Below, one piece after another: positions 18,301 through 26,099 of a stretch of 64,000 nucleotides of DNA. The position numbers and the translations under genes were made by a program. Within the stretch, counting starts at the first letter, position 1. Each line of letters begins with the position of its first letter. The notes beneath the pieces are model-generated. The model saw only the letters and a program-made list of their open reading frames with translations, was not told the DNA's origin and did not search any database. The DNA lies in assembly GCA_030695565.1 (NCBI GenBank), contig JAUYRZ010000096.1, positions 1-64,000 of the forward strand, in the 5' to 3' direction. This DNA comes from Archangium sp. Its GTDB lineage: Bacteria; Myxococcota; Myxococcia; Myxococcales; Myxococcaceae.

Positions 18301-18993
18301 GGCTTCGTGCTGCTGTCACAGGGCCTGGCCCAGCCCGCGGCTGAGATCTTCGGCCACCTGCGCGCGACCCGAAGCTTCGAGGTGCAGGCCTATCTCGAAG
18401 AAGCGCTCGCCCTGGTCGAGGCGGGCCGTACCGCCGATGCGGCGCTCAACTACGAGCTGGTGCTGGCGCGCACGTGGGACCGGCATTCGCAGGTCGTCGA
18501 AGCGGGCCGCCAGGCCTACGTGCAGTGGCTCAGGCGGTTGCTCGGCGGCTCGACGTTGAACGACGCGCAGCGCAAAGCGGTCACAGGGCGGCTGGCCGTT
18601 CTCGCACAAGGCGTGCCCGTGCCGCTCGACCTGCAGGTGACGCTGCATTGGAACGCCGACGACATCGACATCGACCTGTGGGTCACCGGGCCCGAGGGCG
18701 TGCGCACCTGGTACCAGGAACGGGACACCCGCTCGGGCGGCAAGCTCTTCTGGGACGAGACGCGCGGCTATGGCCCCGAGCTCTTCCACCAGCGCAGCGC
18801 GCACACGGGCAGCTACCGGACGCAGGTGCACTACTACTCGAACAACAGCGAGCAATGGGCGATCCCCTCGGTGGTGCTGGGAGTGCTCGATCGGTACCCG
18901 AACGATCCGAAGCGCTTCAAGCGCCAGTTCAAGGCGGCGCTCCTGAAGAGCCAGGCCGAGTCGGAAGCGGAGCTCTTCAAGACGAACTTCTGA
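15376..18993 (+). CDS. Large secreted fusion: SAF/CpaB region, VIT domain, VWA domain, TPR-like helices and a beta-rich tail
   Basis: A 1205-residue protein with a lipoprotein-type signal (lipobox AFAC, Cys16). In order: a SAF/CpaB region (about 25-220) paralogous to the upstream gene; a VIT domain (about 275-480; TFVYVEGPRARTVVDYVVEN, SLRYPLPQDASPAFFG); a VWA domain with the metal-site motif DTSLS at about 556-560 and FLLSDGKLTWGE; a helical TPR-like part (about 910-1050); and a C-terminal domain like DUF2135 (VTLHWNADDIDIDLWVTGPEG). VIT-VWA pairs are known from inter-alpha-trypsin-inhibitor-like proteins; coupling to a SAF domain is unusual. It should be anchored at the envelope and bind partners. 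It is translated together with the upstream gene. Confidence 0.82.
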   Translation: MIRSLSVAALLSAFACGAPDGPTVLTAARDLSAGTVLTPELLSAAHVTHLSEAGPGAVSSDALHSILGGAVRVPLSKGDFIQLGALTPPGVPFDLGASTPSGLRAVSIVATGADLVKRGDHVDLLNSLQDPVTGQEVVVRLLQNVVVLAVGPDDRQPTAAFPLRQVTFQVLPEEAELLAQAEDTGLIQVVLRNPDDLELLVDQGRSTLDTVLSGERPRVLQQKRFKTIQVIRGSGGGGSPPVEEVYAAPLMDRAVESPRLGKIVFRDETGQFKPLPIRALRTFVYVEGPRARTVVDYVVENPFDRELEGSLRYPLPQDASPAFFGTFQGALPFDVEKLAKSGGVLPPLGNDVVVTANLTAITPATSPGIDWKAFRPARVVGKQQAAKTYETITRRRVDPALLEWAGGNDFEARVYPIAAKSLKRVVLVYEQTLSSDGHFLHYAFPLPATAIPTFEVRLLVDDSKSTPAALTVGGEDRLAAFTTRVSGFSVAALMLDRKPFAQDLRLAMKPLAPAAQLLVGGGDAELPGHFVYGRLVAEFPQTTASAPTGDALFIVDTSLSEAGDRARLVGQVLQQVLEKDDTIKRFNVLLFDIRSRWLFPAGMRENAPAARQETIGALNTIFREGATSFESALGLLESTAWLPAGATAFLLSDGKLTWGETNPRLLLKRSPRAQSLKWIAFRFGDAAINRTLFEALTDRGGQVVTCFSGSQVATAALAHRNPQLRIESIRVDGVRVHDFVVRGAPQALVPGQVIEVAGRVLGGQGPSGEIVAQGSLDGVPVTLRWPFKTEGQDMLAGRAWAELHTERLLALESSRLDTLILALSQHFGMTNRLASLLVLETDAEYVQYALKKVQVSMSELEALAKTSLTRGEDVPAGLERTALGQPALDFLAQLPKGGRVDPLANLKLEPSAGGEARAQAEAAYLAARKKSPEDLLVFHAIGQARFQAGDALGAARAISSVVELRPEDPEALRMTGFVLLSQGLAQPAAEIFGHLRATRSFEVQAYLEEALALVEAGRTADAALNYELVLARTWDRHSQVVEAGRQAYVQWLRRLLGGSTLNDAQRKAVTGRLAVLAQGVPVPLDLQVTLHWNADDIDIDLWVTGPEGVRTWYQERDTRSGGKLFWDETRGYGPELFHQRSAHTGSYRTQVHYYSNNSEQWAIPSVVLGVLDRYPNDPKRFKRQFKAALLKSQAESEAELFKTNF

Positions 18994-19019
18994 CCCTGTG
19001 GAGTAGAAGCCCAGCCGTC

Positions 19020-19337
19020 ATGAGCGACCGTGAAGCGATGTTCAAAGAGATGGTGCGCCAGTTCCCCGACAGCCCGATGGGGCACTTTTCACTCGGCCGG
19101 CTGCTGGTCGATGAGAAGCGCTGGCCCGAGGCCGTCGTGGCGCTGAGCAATGCAGTGCGGCTCGACCCCCACTACGCGGCGGCCATCGTGGCGCTGGGTG
19201 ATGCGCACGCGGGCGCAGGCCAGAAGGCAGAAGCGAAGGCCGCCTGGGAGCGCGCCCTCGCCACGCCCCACGGCTCCCGTGACACCAGCCTGCAAGCCGA
19301 CCTGGAGCAGCGCATTCGCGACCTCGAAGACTTCTGA
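19020..19337 (+). CDS. Small TPR-repeat protein
   Basis: A 105-residue protein starting at the ATG at 19020, 26 bp after the fusion gene. It contains about two and a half tetratricopeptide repeats (MGHFSLGRLLVDEKRWPEAV, AAIVALGDAHAGAGQKAEAK, AAWERAL). TPRs bind other proteins. There is no signal peptide, so it acts in the cytoplasm. Its position suggests that it belongs to the same transcript as the two SAF genes. Confidence 0.78.
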   Translation: MSDREAMFKEMVRQFPDSPMGHFSLGRLLVDEKRWPEAVVALSNAVRLDPHYAAAIVALGDAHAGAGQKAEAKAAWERALATPHGSRDTSLQADLEQRIRDLEDF

Positions 19338-19364
19338 GGTCCGTGAAGTAGACTCATCGGCACC

Positions 19365-19997
19365 GTGCCGCTCGATGAGTCGGAGTACCTCCGCAAGAAG
19401 CCGCAACAATCGCGATCGCGCGCGGTGGTGAGCGCGATCCTCGAAGCGGCAGATCAACTGCTGACCCGCGTGGGCGACCCCGAGAAGGTGTCACTCGAGG
19501 GCGTGGCGCGGCGCGCGGGCATCGGCATTGGTTCGCTCTACGACTACTTCTCGAATCGTGAAGACGTGCTCGGCGCGTTCCTCTCCCGGCTGACCGACGC
19601 GAACTTCGTCGAGCTGGAGAAGCAGGTGAACGCGACGAACGCGGTGTCGTTCGACGAGGCGCTCCCGCTGATCGTCGATGCCACGATGAAGCTCTACCTC
19701 GCGCATCCCGATCGCACGCGCGCGACCATCGCAGCCATCGCGCGCCTGGGGTGGATGCGGCCGGTGGTGGCGGAGCGCGATCGTTTCGCAGGCGTGCTGG
19801 CGGCCCGTCTGCGTGTGAGCTTCCCCGAGCTCGACCCGGACAAGGTGCAGCTGACCACCGAGGTGTTGTGCGACAGCGTGATCGGCGTGGTCGCCGGCGA
19901 GCTGTGGCGCACGCGCACGGCTGAACAGCACGAGAAGGTGCGGGCGGAAGTGGTGTCGATGGTGAAGGCCGCAGTGCAGCGTCTTCGTTCGACTTGA
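19365..19997 (+). CDS. TetR/AcrR-family transcriptional regulator
   Basis: A 210-residue protein starting at a GTG. Residues about 15-65 form the TetR helix-turn-helix DNA-binding domain (AILEAADQLL, VSLEGVARRAGIGIGSLYDYFSNREDVLGAF); the C-terminal part is the ligand-binding helical bundle. TetR proteins repress neighbouring genes until a small ligand binds. The likely targets are its own gene and nearby genes, perhaps the desaturase downstream, but no operator could be picked out. Confidence 0.9.
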   Translation: MPLDESEYLRKKPQQSRSRAVVSAILEAADQLLTRVGDPEKVSLEGVARRAGIGIGSLYDYFSNREDVLGAFLSRLTDANFVELEKQVNATNAVSFDEALPLIVDATMKLYLAHPDRTRATIAAIARLGWMRPVVAERDRFAGVLAARLRVSFPELDPDKVQLTTEVLCDSVIGVVAGELWRTRTAEQHEKVRAEVVSMVKAAVQRLRST

Positions 19998-20006
19998 AGT
20001 CCCCTC

Positions 20007-20327
20007 GTGGTCCGTCATCCCCACGGCGACGCTGCCCAGCGGAGTCATCGATGCGCGCATGGCGTGGGGACCGACGCTGCAGCGCGTGGCGAGTTCACGA
20101 AGGGCGTGGTGAAGAATCTCCCGCCCGGAGACGAGCAGATCGTCGTCGCGGCCAGGGACCTGCCGGCCGGAACTCGGCTGACGCGCGACCACCTGACCAC
20201 CACGCTCGCCGCCCCCTTGTTGCAGCTGTGGGTCGTGACTCCAGCGACGATCGGGGTCGGCAACGGGGCGAAGCTCGGGGTGGCGTTGAAGCAGGGCGCG
20301 CCGCTGTTCTTCACCGACCTCCGATGA
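20007..20327 (+). pseudogene. Truncated SAF-domain (CpaB-like) gene
   Basis: The last 72 codons read as a SAF domain: EQIVVAARDLPAGTRLTRDH, then GAKLGVALKQGAPLFFTDLR and a stop. This is the same domain as in the two genes at 14609 and 15376. Ahead of it the frame (from a GTG at 20007) is Arg/His-rich and looks non-coding, with no signal peptide. The later GTG at 20109 could start a 72-residue protein, but without an export signal. I read this as a gene fragment, the third SAF copy in 6 kb. Confidence 0.55.
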
Positions 20328-20343
20328 TCCCCGTGCCGCGCTG

Positions 20344-20387
20344 ACCCGACCCTCTCCCCGCTTCTTCGCAGGGAGAGGGGGAAGGGA
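20344..20387. repeat. REP-like palindromic repeat (copy 4)
   Basis: Sequence acccgaccctctccccgc, a short loop, then gcagggagaggggg: a hairpin in the opposite orientation to copy 3. It fills the space between the SAF fragment and the desaturase gene. Confidence 0.8.
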
Positions 20388-20432
20388 CGCAACCAACTGG
20401 CGTCGCGTCCGGTACTCACAGGTGAGGCCACC

Positions 20433-21146
20433 ATGAGTGCACGACTCCAAGTGGAAGCACTGTTGGGACACGCCGTTCGCCACGCCATCGCGATCGTCCT
20501 ACTCATCGCAGGCGCCCACCACGCGCCGGTCGCGTTGGCCGGAGCGCTCGTGTTGCACCTCGCCGCCTTCGCGTTCACCCACGAGCTCGCGCACGGAGCC
20601 CTCGGTCTTCCGCGGCGCTTGAACGAGCTGGCGCTCAGCCTCGCCGCGCTCCCGATGTTGGTCGCCGGTCACGGCATGCGAGCGCTGCACCTGCGCCACC
20701 ACGCCCGGCCTCTTGCCGCTGACGATCTCGAAGGCGTGGGCGCCACCATGACGCTGTGGCGCGCGGTGCTCGCGGGCCCGATGAACGCGGCGCAGTACCG
20801 CACCGAAGCCTTTCGCGCCGGCGACAACAGGGCGTGGCTCATCGCCGAGACCATGGCTGCGATCGCGCTCACCGTACTCGCGCTGATCAGCCGCACCACG
20901 CTCGGCGCCGCGTGGGTGTTGGTGAACGTCGTGTTGCAGCTCACTGCTTCGGCGTGGGCGTCAAATCTTCCGCATCGCCCTCCCGCGCACTTCGTGAAAA
21001 TCGCCAGGCACCTCGAGTGGACTCGCAGCGCAGTGGTCGCGAGCTTCCTGCACCACGAACTGCATCACCGCTTCCCATCGCTGCCCCTCCCTGCATGGGA
21101 GAGCATCGGATGGATGAGCCGAAGAAATCAGGAGAACCCCGCATAG
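20433..21146 (+). CDS. Membrane fatty-acid-desaturase-like di-iron enzyme
   Basis: A 237-residue integral membrane protein with hydrophobic stretches at about 16-48, 65-80, 135-155 and 158-178. All three histidine boxes of the membrane desaturase/hydroxylase superfamily are present: HELAH (50-54), HLRHH (86-90) and HHELHH (207-212), which hold two iron atoms. The enzyme should use oxygen to desaturate or hydroxylate a lipid or carotenoid. It is shorter than most acyl-lipid desaturases, and in size is nearer to carotenoid hydroxylase-like members. It follows a TetR gene and may be controlled by it. Confidence 0.82.
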   Translation: MSARLQVEALLGHAVRHAIAIVLLIAGAHHAPVALAGALVLHLAAFAFTHELAHGALGLPRRLNELALSLAALPMLVAGHGMRALHLRHHARPLAADDLEGVGATMTLWRAVLAGPMNAAQYRTEAFRAGDNRAWLIAETMAAIALTVLALISRTTLGAAWVLVNVVLQLTASAWASNLPHRPPAHFVKIARHLEWTRSAVVASFLHHELHHRFPSLPLPAWESIGWMSRRNQENPA

Positions 21147-21263
21147 TGAGCGGCTCGTCGTCGTCCACCGCGGGCAGCGCCATCACCTCGCCCGCCTCCG
21201 TCCAGAGCGACTCCGGCACCAGCGGGTGGAGGTGCGGCGTCAACTGCAAGCTGCTCCCCTCGC
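21147..21263 (-). other. Non-coding stretch with a possible gene fragment
   Basis: No intact gene. Read on the minus strand it encodes LQLTPHLHPLVPESLWTEAG and EVMALPAVDDDEP without a plausible start or end. It looks protein-like in composition and may be a decayed fragment, but I do not recognise it. Confidence 0.3.
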
Positions 21264-21446
21264 CTGATCGAGCCGAAGCTCGCCTCGGGCATGAGCGCAC
21301 CGCATCGCATCAAGGATCTCGCTGACGTGCTCGATCTGATTCGCGCAACGCAACTTGCAGTCGAGCTCGCTACGCAACTGGATGCCTCGGTGCGTGCGAA
21401 GTACCTCGAGCTCTGGCACGCGGCGCAAGCCCCTGAACGCGACTGA
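21264..21446 (+). pseudogene. 3' fragment of a nucleotidyltransferase-like gene
   Basis: Sixty codons and a stop, reading LIEPKLASGMSAPHRIKDLA, then DVLDLIRATQL and VRAKYLELWHAAQ. This is the typical C-terminus of nucleotidyltransferase-fold proteins related to the AbiEii/DUF6036 group (LIExKLASGMxxPxRxKDLADVxELIR). The rest of the gene is absent upstream, so only the end survives. Family assignment is from memory of this motif. Confidence 0.55.
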
Positions 21447-21465
21447 TCATGGAACGCAGCCCTGT

Positions 21466-24021
21466 TCAGTGGATGACCCGAATCGGGGCCTCGCTTTGAG
21501 TGAGCCCCTCGCGCGCGTAGTTGCCCCAGCACTCGACCTCGCCCGTCGTGAGCACCACACACTGCGCAAACCGCGAGAGCCTCGTCACGGGGCCACCGAT
21601 GGCCACGCGCCTCGGCACGAACGTCGAGGGCCCGGCTGAACCCAGCTGACGCGCGCTGTTGTCGCCCCAGCACTGAACGCCGTTGGAGCCCGTCAACGCG
21701 CAGCAATGCAAGTCACCGCACTCGAGCTGCCGAACCGGTCGGAGCAGCCCGGGAATCGGCGAGGGTTCGGTGCGGCCCATGGAGTCGCCCCAGCACCACA
21801 CTTCTCCGCTGAGCGTCAGGGCGCAGGCTCCCGAGTTCACCAGCTCGAGCGACCGCGCCGCGGGCAGCACAGGCGAACCGCTCGTCGCGCCCGCGTCGGC
21901 CAGGCCCAGCTGGTGCGCGCGCGGGTCACCGGAGCAGACCACCCCGCCGTCCATGAGCACCCCGCACTCGAACTGTCGGAAGTCGTGCCGCTGCCACGCG
22001 CGCAGCTGCTCTCGGGTCGCGACCGATGGCACTTCCCGGCACGTCGACGCCATTCCTTGCGAAGCACTGAACGTGCAACACGAGGTCCCGAACGTCTGGA
22101 TCAAGGCCTGCTCGAGCGACGCATCGGTGGGCACCGCGCCGATGCGGGTGCTGACGCCCATCGCGTCGAAGCTGAAGAGCGCTCCTTCACTGATGATGAG
22201 ATTTCCGCACAGGTCATCGACGCGGAAAGCCGTGCTCAGCTGCGAGCCGGGCTGACTGCCGGACCGGGGCGCGGTGACCACACCCCCATCCTTGAAGGCC
22301 GTCTCCATCGTGAACCCTGTACCTTCGTACCAGGCCACATCACCCCCATCGCGGCGCACGGCAGCCAGCGGGAGTCCGTCAGTTCCCAGCTGGCCAGCCG
22401 GGTTGTAGCCCCAGCAAGCGACCTCGCCAGCGTCGGTCAGCCCGCACCCGTGAATATTTCCAACGGCGATCTTCACAAAGGGGCCGGCGTCGGGGAGCAG
22501 CTCGCACGTTTGCCACGCGTTGGGGATGCCACCGTCGGCCTGCTGTATGCACCGGTCGACCCGCCCGTCAGTGCGGTGCCCGTACGTGATGTTCCCGTAG
22601 CTCCGGGGCGCGATCTTCTTCCACGGGGCGGTGGGCCGTGGCGTTTGTCCCGGTCGCAGCCCCCAGCAGGTGACCGCCCCGGCCGGGTCGAGCGTGCAGG
22701 TGTTTCTGTCGAAGGTGGGCACGATCTCGAGGATGGCGGCCGTTTCGATGTGAGCCGCGGCCGGCGACGTGCCGCCATCGAGGAACGAGCCGGGAGACGT
22801 GCCGAAACACAGCCCGCCTCCGTCTGCTTTCAGCGCGCACGCGTGCGTCAGTGAAACCGCGAGCTGCGACACGGGGCCCACATCGACGAGCGCAGGGTGC
22901 GACAGGCACGACACCAGCCCTCCATCTTTGAGCAGACCGCTGGGGCCGCCCGGGCCGCCGCACCCACCGACAGGGAAGAACTCAGTCCAGAGATCAGTTC
23001 CCGCGTCGACTGGGATACCGGGGCAGACGACGCGGCCGCTGGCGGAAACCGCGCAAGGGTACTTCCCGCCGGTGAACGACGCGACGGGGAACCCGACGGG
23101 CCAGACGCCAGGTGACTCACCGTTGCTCGGTGCGCCTCGCAGCAACTGATCGTTCGGGTTCGCGCCCCAGCACCGCGCGCGGCCCGCGACGTTGAGGGCG
23201 CACGAGGTGTCGTCGTGCGCGGAGACATCGACGTAGGTGCACTGCCGGTCTGCGTCGGGCGTGCGAGCGCCGATGCAGCGGCCGCCCAGACAGATTTGAG
23301 CCGTGGCGCAGGTGGCTTCACCACACGCGAGGCCGTCTTCGACAGGCTGTTCGACGCAGCCGACCCCCGCCTGACACGAGGCGAGCTGGCAGCGGTCAGA
23401 CACCGGGCAGATGCGCGGCACCGCGACGCAGCCACCGTCAGCGCCGCACGCGTCGATGGTGCACGGGTCACCGTCGTCACAACTGCCGCCCGACTGCGCG
23501 AGGCAGACGCCGCGAACGCACTGGCCCGACGCTCCACAGCCCGGCGCACACGGGCTGTCGTCTGCGAGCGTGGCCGTCACACAAACACCCTGCACGGGGT
23601 CGAACACGCTGCTCTGGCACTGCGAGCCCTGACACGAGAGCGGCGCCAACCCCACCGCCAGCAGCGTGACGTCGAAGACCGTGGCATCAGCGGCCACGCG
23701 CAGCCTGCCTTCCACTTCTCCCGGACCAGGAGGTGTGAACTCGACCTCGAGCGTGAACGATTCGCCCCCGCCGAGCCGGAGCGCGGGCGCAGTCGAGAAA
23801 GGTGCCTCGGTCGAAGCGGTCACGTCGAGCGATGCGAGCCCGGTGTTCGTCAACGTCACCGACGCCACTCGCTTCGCACCCACGAAAACGGGCCCGAACT
23901 CGAGCGTCGTCGGAAAAACCTCGAGGCCCCCCGTGGTCGGGCGCACCACGGGCTCACACCGGCAACCGGCGAGAGACGCGACGAACATCACCGCGGCGAG
24001 GTGAAGCTGACTGAAGCGCAT
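21466..24021 (-). CDS. Lipoprotein with an N-terminal ASPM-SPD-2-Hydin-like domain, Cys-rich segment and RCC1-type repeats
   Basis: An 851-residue protein with a lipoprotein signal (LHLAAVMFVASLAGCRCEP). Residues about 33-128 form an ASH-like Ig domain (LEFGPVFVGAKRVASVTLTN). A Cys-rich part with CDDGDPCTIDACGADGGC follows (about 130-265). The remainder holds irregular RCC1-like repeats built on H(A/G)CAL and (V/A)xCWGxN motifs (CALNVAGRARCWGANPND, ECWGN), which predict a beta-propeller. Such proteins are abundant on myxobacterial surfaces, with no known ligand. The ATG at 24021 overlaps the stop of a possible 24-codon leader ORF; a GTG one codon earlier is also possible. Confidence 0.82.
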   Translation of the reverse strand: MRFSQLHLAAVMFVASLAGCRCEPVVRPTTGGLEVFPTTLEFGPVFVGAKRVASVTLTNTGLASLDVTASTEAPFSTAPALRLGGGESFTLEVEFTPPGPGEVEGRLRVAADATVFDVTLLAVGLAPLSCQGSQCQSSVFDPVQGVCVTATLADDSPCAPGCGASGQCVRGVCLAQSGGSCDDGDPCTIDACGADGGCVAVPRICPVSDRCQLASCQAGVGCVEQPVEDGLACGEATCATAQICLGGRCIGARTPDADRQCTYVDVSAHDDTSCALNVAGRARCWGANPNDQLLRGAPSNGESPGVWPVGFPVASFTGGKYPCAVSASGRVVCPGIPVDAGTDLWTEFFPVGGCGGPGGPSGLLKDGGLVSCLSHPALVDVGPVSQLAVSLTHACALKADGGGLCFGTSPGSFLDGGTSPAAAHIETAAILEIVPTFDRNTCTLDPAGAVTCWGLRPGQTPRPTAPWKKIAPRSYGNITYGHRTDGRVDRCIQQADGGIPNAWQTCELLPDAGPFVKIAVGNIHGCGLTDAGEVACWGYNPAGQLGTDGLPLAAVRRDGGDVAWYEGTGFTMETAFKDGGVVTAPRSGSQPGSQLSTAFRVDDLCGNLIISEGALFSFDAMGVSTRIGAVPTDASLEQALIQTFGTSCCTFSASQGMASTCREVPSVATREQLRAWQRHDFRQFECGVLMDGGVVCSGDPRAHQLGLADAGATSGSPVLPAARSLELVNSGACALTLSGEVWCWGDSMGRTEPSPIPGLLRPVRQLECGDLHCCALTGSNGVQCWGDNSARQLGSAGPSTFVPRRVAIGGPVTRLSRFAQCVVLTTGEVECWGNYAREGLTQSEAPIRVIH

Positions 24022-24095
24022 CACGGGACCACCAGCGTGGAGATGCCGGGGAAGGCAGCGACCACGACAGCAACGAGAAACGCATTTCGGCTCAT
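24021..24095 (-). CDS. Possible 24-residue hydrophobic leader peptide
   Basis: The reading frame is 25 codons including the stop: an ATG at 24095, a GGTGG about 4 bases upstream, and a stop that overlaps the next ATG (TGATG). The product would be a single hydrophobic segment (MSRNAFLVAVVVAAFPGIST). It could act only to couple translation into the RCC1 lipoprotein gene. It could equally be chance. Confidence 0.3.
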   Translation of the reverse strand: MSRNAFLVAVVVAAFPGISTLVVP

Positions 24096-24210
24096 GTCCA
24101 CCCTGACCCCTGACGTACCGCAGAACACCCCTCGGATTTTGAAATCGCCTGTCGAGCGCTAATCCGAGGGGTGGTGGAGTCGCCGCCCGGGTTTATGTCG
24201 AGAATCAATC

Positions 24211-26079
24211 ATGACACTTCGCCTCTCGGCTCTGGCGCCCGCCTCGACGGGCACGTTCCACCTCGCGCTGAATGAAGACGGCAGTCGCGTGGCCTTCAGC
24301 AATGGCCACCTGCACCGCTTCGACGAGTCCCTCCGCGCGCTGACCCGCTCCGAGCGGCACACCGGCGCCCTGTTGTGGCGAGGTCAACAACTGCTCGTGA
24401 CCGCTGACGGCAGCCCTGTCGTCCCGACCTACGGGTATGGGCCTCTCGCTTTGGCTGCGACGGCAGACGGGCTGATCGGTGCCCTCGGCAGCGAGAAGCT
24501 GCAATGGCTCAGCGGAACTCGAACGAAGGAACTCAAGGCGCCGGCTGATCAGGTCGTCACCAGCCCCGCTGGCACCCGCGGCGCGAGCTGGAATGACCGG
24601 AAGGTGGCGCTCTGGTCGAATCCCGATACGAAGCCCGTGACGTTGACGCACGGCCCTCAGCGCAAGCCGGGCGAGTCGATTCAAGAGTCCATCGAGCACC
24701 TCAGGGCCACCGGCGCCTGTTTCACCGATGAAGAGACGCTGTGGGTGCTCTGGCATACGTGGAACGCCACGGTGCTGGAGCGACGCGACCCGACGGGCGC
24801 TGTGACGGCCTCGGTCTCTTTGCACCAGCGACTGAACCAGGCAGGAAGCCCGATGGCGCTCCTCGCGGTCGGAGGCCACGTCGTCGTCGTGGGCACGCAA
24901 GCGCTGGTGGTGGTCGAGCCGGTGAAAGCAAAGACGGTGGCGCAGCTGTCATTGAAGTCGCTGAAGGTGGCCTTCTCAGGCGATGGCACGCGGTTGGCTG
25001 CGGTCGAGCACGACGGAGCGCTCTCGCTCTTCGACTTCGACCCCACTCGTTGGGAGCTCACGCCGCGCGCCACCTGCAAGCCCGTGGGCCGGACTCACAC
25101 GGCCCGCTGGAGCGCCGCGCACAACACGCTTCACGTCATTCGGCATCAGCCCGACGAGCGCGAGGTGTGGAGCAGCCACGGCATCGTCGACGTGAAGAAG
25201 GGCACAGCGCTGGCGATCGAGCTGCAGCCCGGCACCGGTGAACTGCTGACGACGAACTCCACGCGCACGGCTTCGCTTGGGAAAGTGAAGCTGCGCGGCC
25301 GCATCGGCGAGCCGTCGAGCGCTGCCTTTCATCCCAGCGAGCCGCTGGTGACGACGGGCGCGGTGGTGTTCGACCTGACCGGCAAGGAGGTCGCGACAGG
25401 TGTGGTGAGCGCCGCGGTCTGCGCGTTGCCCAGTGGCCGGCTGCTCACCGCAGGGCCCGAGACGAAGTTGTCAGAGGTGTCGTGGCAAGGCGCGCTCATC
25501 AAAGAGCTGAGGAGCCCTCCCGACGGTTGGGTGCGCTGGTTGGTGGCGAGCCAGGAGAGTGAAGCCTTCACAGCGGTGACGTACGGCCATGGCGGGTCGA
25601 AGGTGTTTGCGTACGCACGCCCTGAGGCGACTCCGCTCGAGCTCCCGGGCAGCGGTGGCGCTCCGAGCCCCTCGGGGAAGTACTTCGCCACCATCGGCTT
25701 CAGCGAGACCGGCGTCTTCGATGCGGCAGGCAGCCGCTTGGCGAAGCTCGAGGGCTCGACCTTCTGGGCCGACCAGGCGCACGCGGTTCGCTTCGCGACG
25801 GAGGAAGTGGTGTTGGTGCCCATGGGTTCTGGATCGCTGCGGCTGTGGCGTTGGCGAAACGACACCTGGCTCGATCTCCTCCGTACCGCGGGCAAACACT
25901 GGTGCGTCATCGACGAGAGCGGGCGTGTCGAAGGCAGTAATGACGCGCTGAAGCTGGTGCTCGATGGGCCGCCGCAGACCGAAGGCTTGCTCGCTTCGTG
26001 GTGGGTCGCCCTCGGAGGAACTGCAACGCCTCCAGCGAAGCCGACGAAGTCGCGTGCTTCGCCGAAGAAGAAGCGCTGA
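24211..26079 (+). CDS. Cytoplasmic beta-propeller-like (WD40-type) hypothetical protein
   Basis: A 622-residue protein without signal peptide. It is built of repeated short beta-strands with turn motifs like those of WD40 or quinoprotein propellers (LALNEDGSRVAFSNGHLHRF, LKVAFSGDGTRLAAVEHDG, SLFDFDP, LRLWRWRNDTWLDLLRT). The Lys/Ala/Pro tail (PPAKPTKSRASPKKKR) is basic. The family is not recognised. The gene ends 20 bp before the TIGR02996 gene, so the two are likely co-expressed; both appear to be protein-binding scaffolds. Confidence 0.75.
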   Translation: MTLRLSALAPASTGTFHLALNEDGSRVAFSNGHLHRFDESLRALTRSERHTGALLWRGQQLLVTADGSPVVPTYGYGPLALAATADGLIGALGSEKLQWLSGTRTKELKAPADQVVTSPAGTRGASWNDRKVALWSNPDTKPVTLTHGPQRKPGESIQESIEHLRATGACFTDEETLWVLWHTWNATVLERRDPTGAVTASVSLHQRLNQAGSPMALLAVGGHVVVVGTQALVVVEPVKAKTVAQLSLKSLKVAFSGDGTRLAAVEHDGALSLFDFDPTRWELTPRATCKPVGRTHTARWSAAHNTLHVIRHQPDEREVWSSHGIVDVKKGTALAIELQPGTGELLTTNSTRTASLGKVKLRGRIGEPSSAAFHPSEPLVTTGAVVFDLTGKEVATGVVSAAVCALPSGRLLTAGPETKLSEVSWQGALIKELRSPPDGWVRWLVASQESEAFTAVTYGHGGSKVFAYARPEATPLELPGSGGAPSPSGKYFATIGFSETGVFDAAGSRLAKLEGSTFWADQAHAVRFATEEVVLVPMGSGSLRLWRWRNDTWLDLLRTAGKHWCVIDESGRVEGSNDALKLVLDGPPQTEGLLASWWVALGGTATPPAKPTKSRASPKKKR

Positions 26080-26099
26080 GTCGAAGTAGAACCCCGCTG

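Noticed and set aside
14609-18993. SAF/CpaB genes considered as part of a Tad pilus locus
   Set aside because: No TadA ATPase, secretin, prepilin or TadB/C genes are found on either side, so a pilus locus is not supported.
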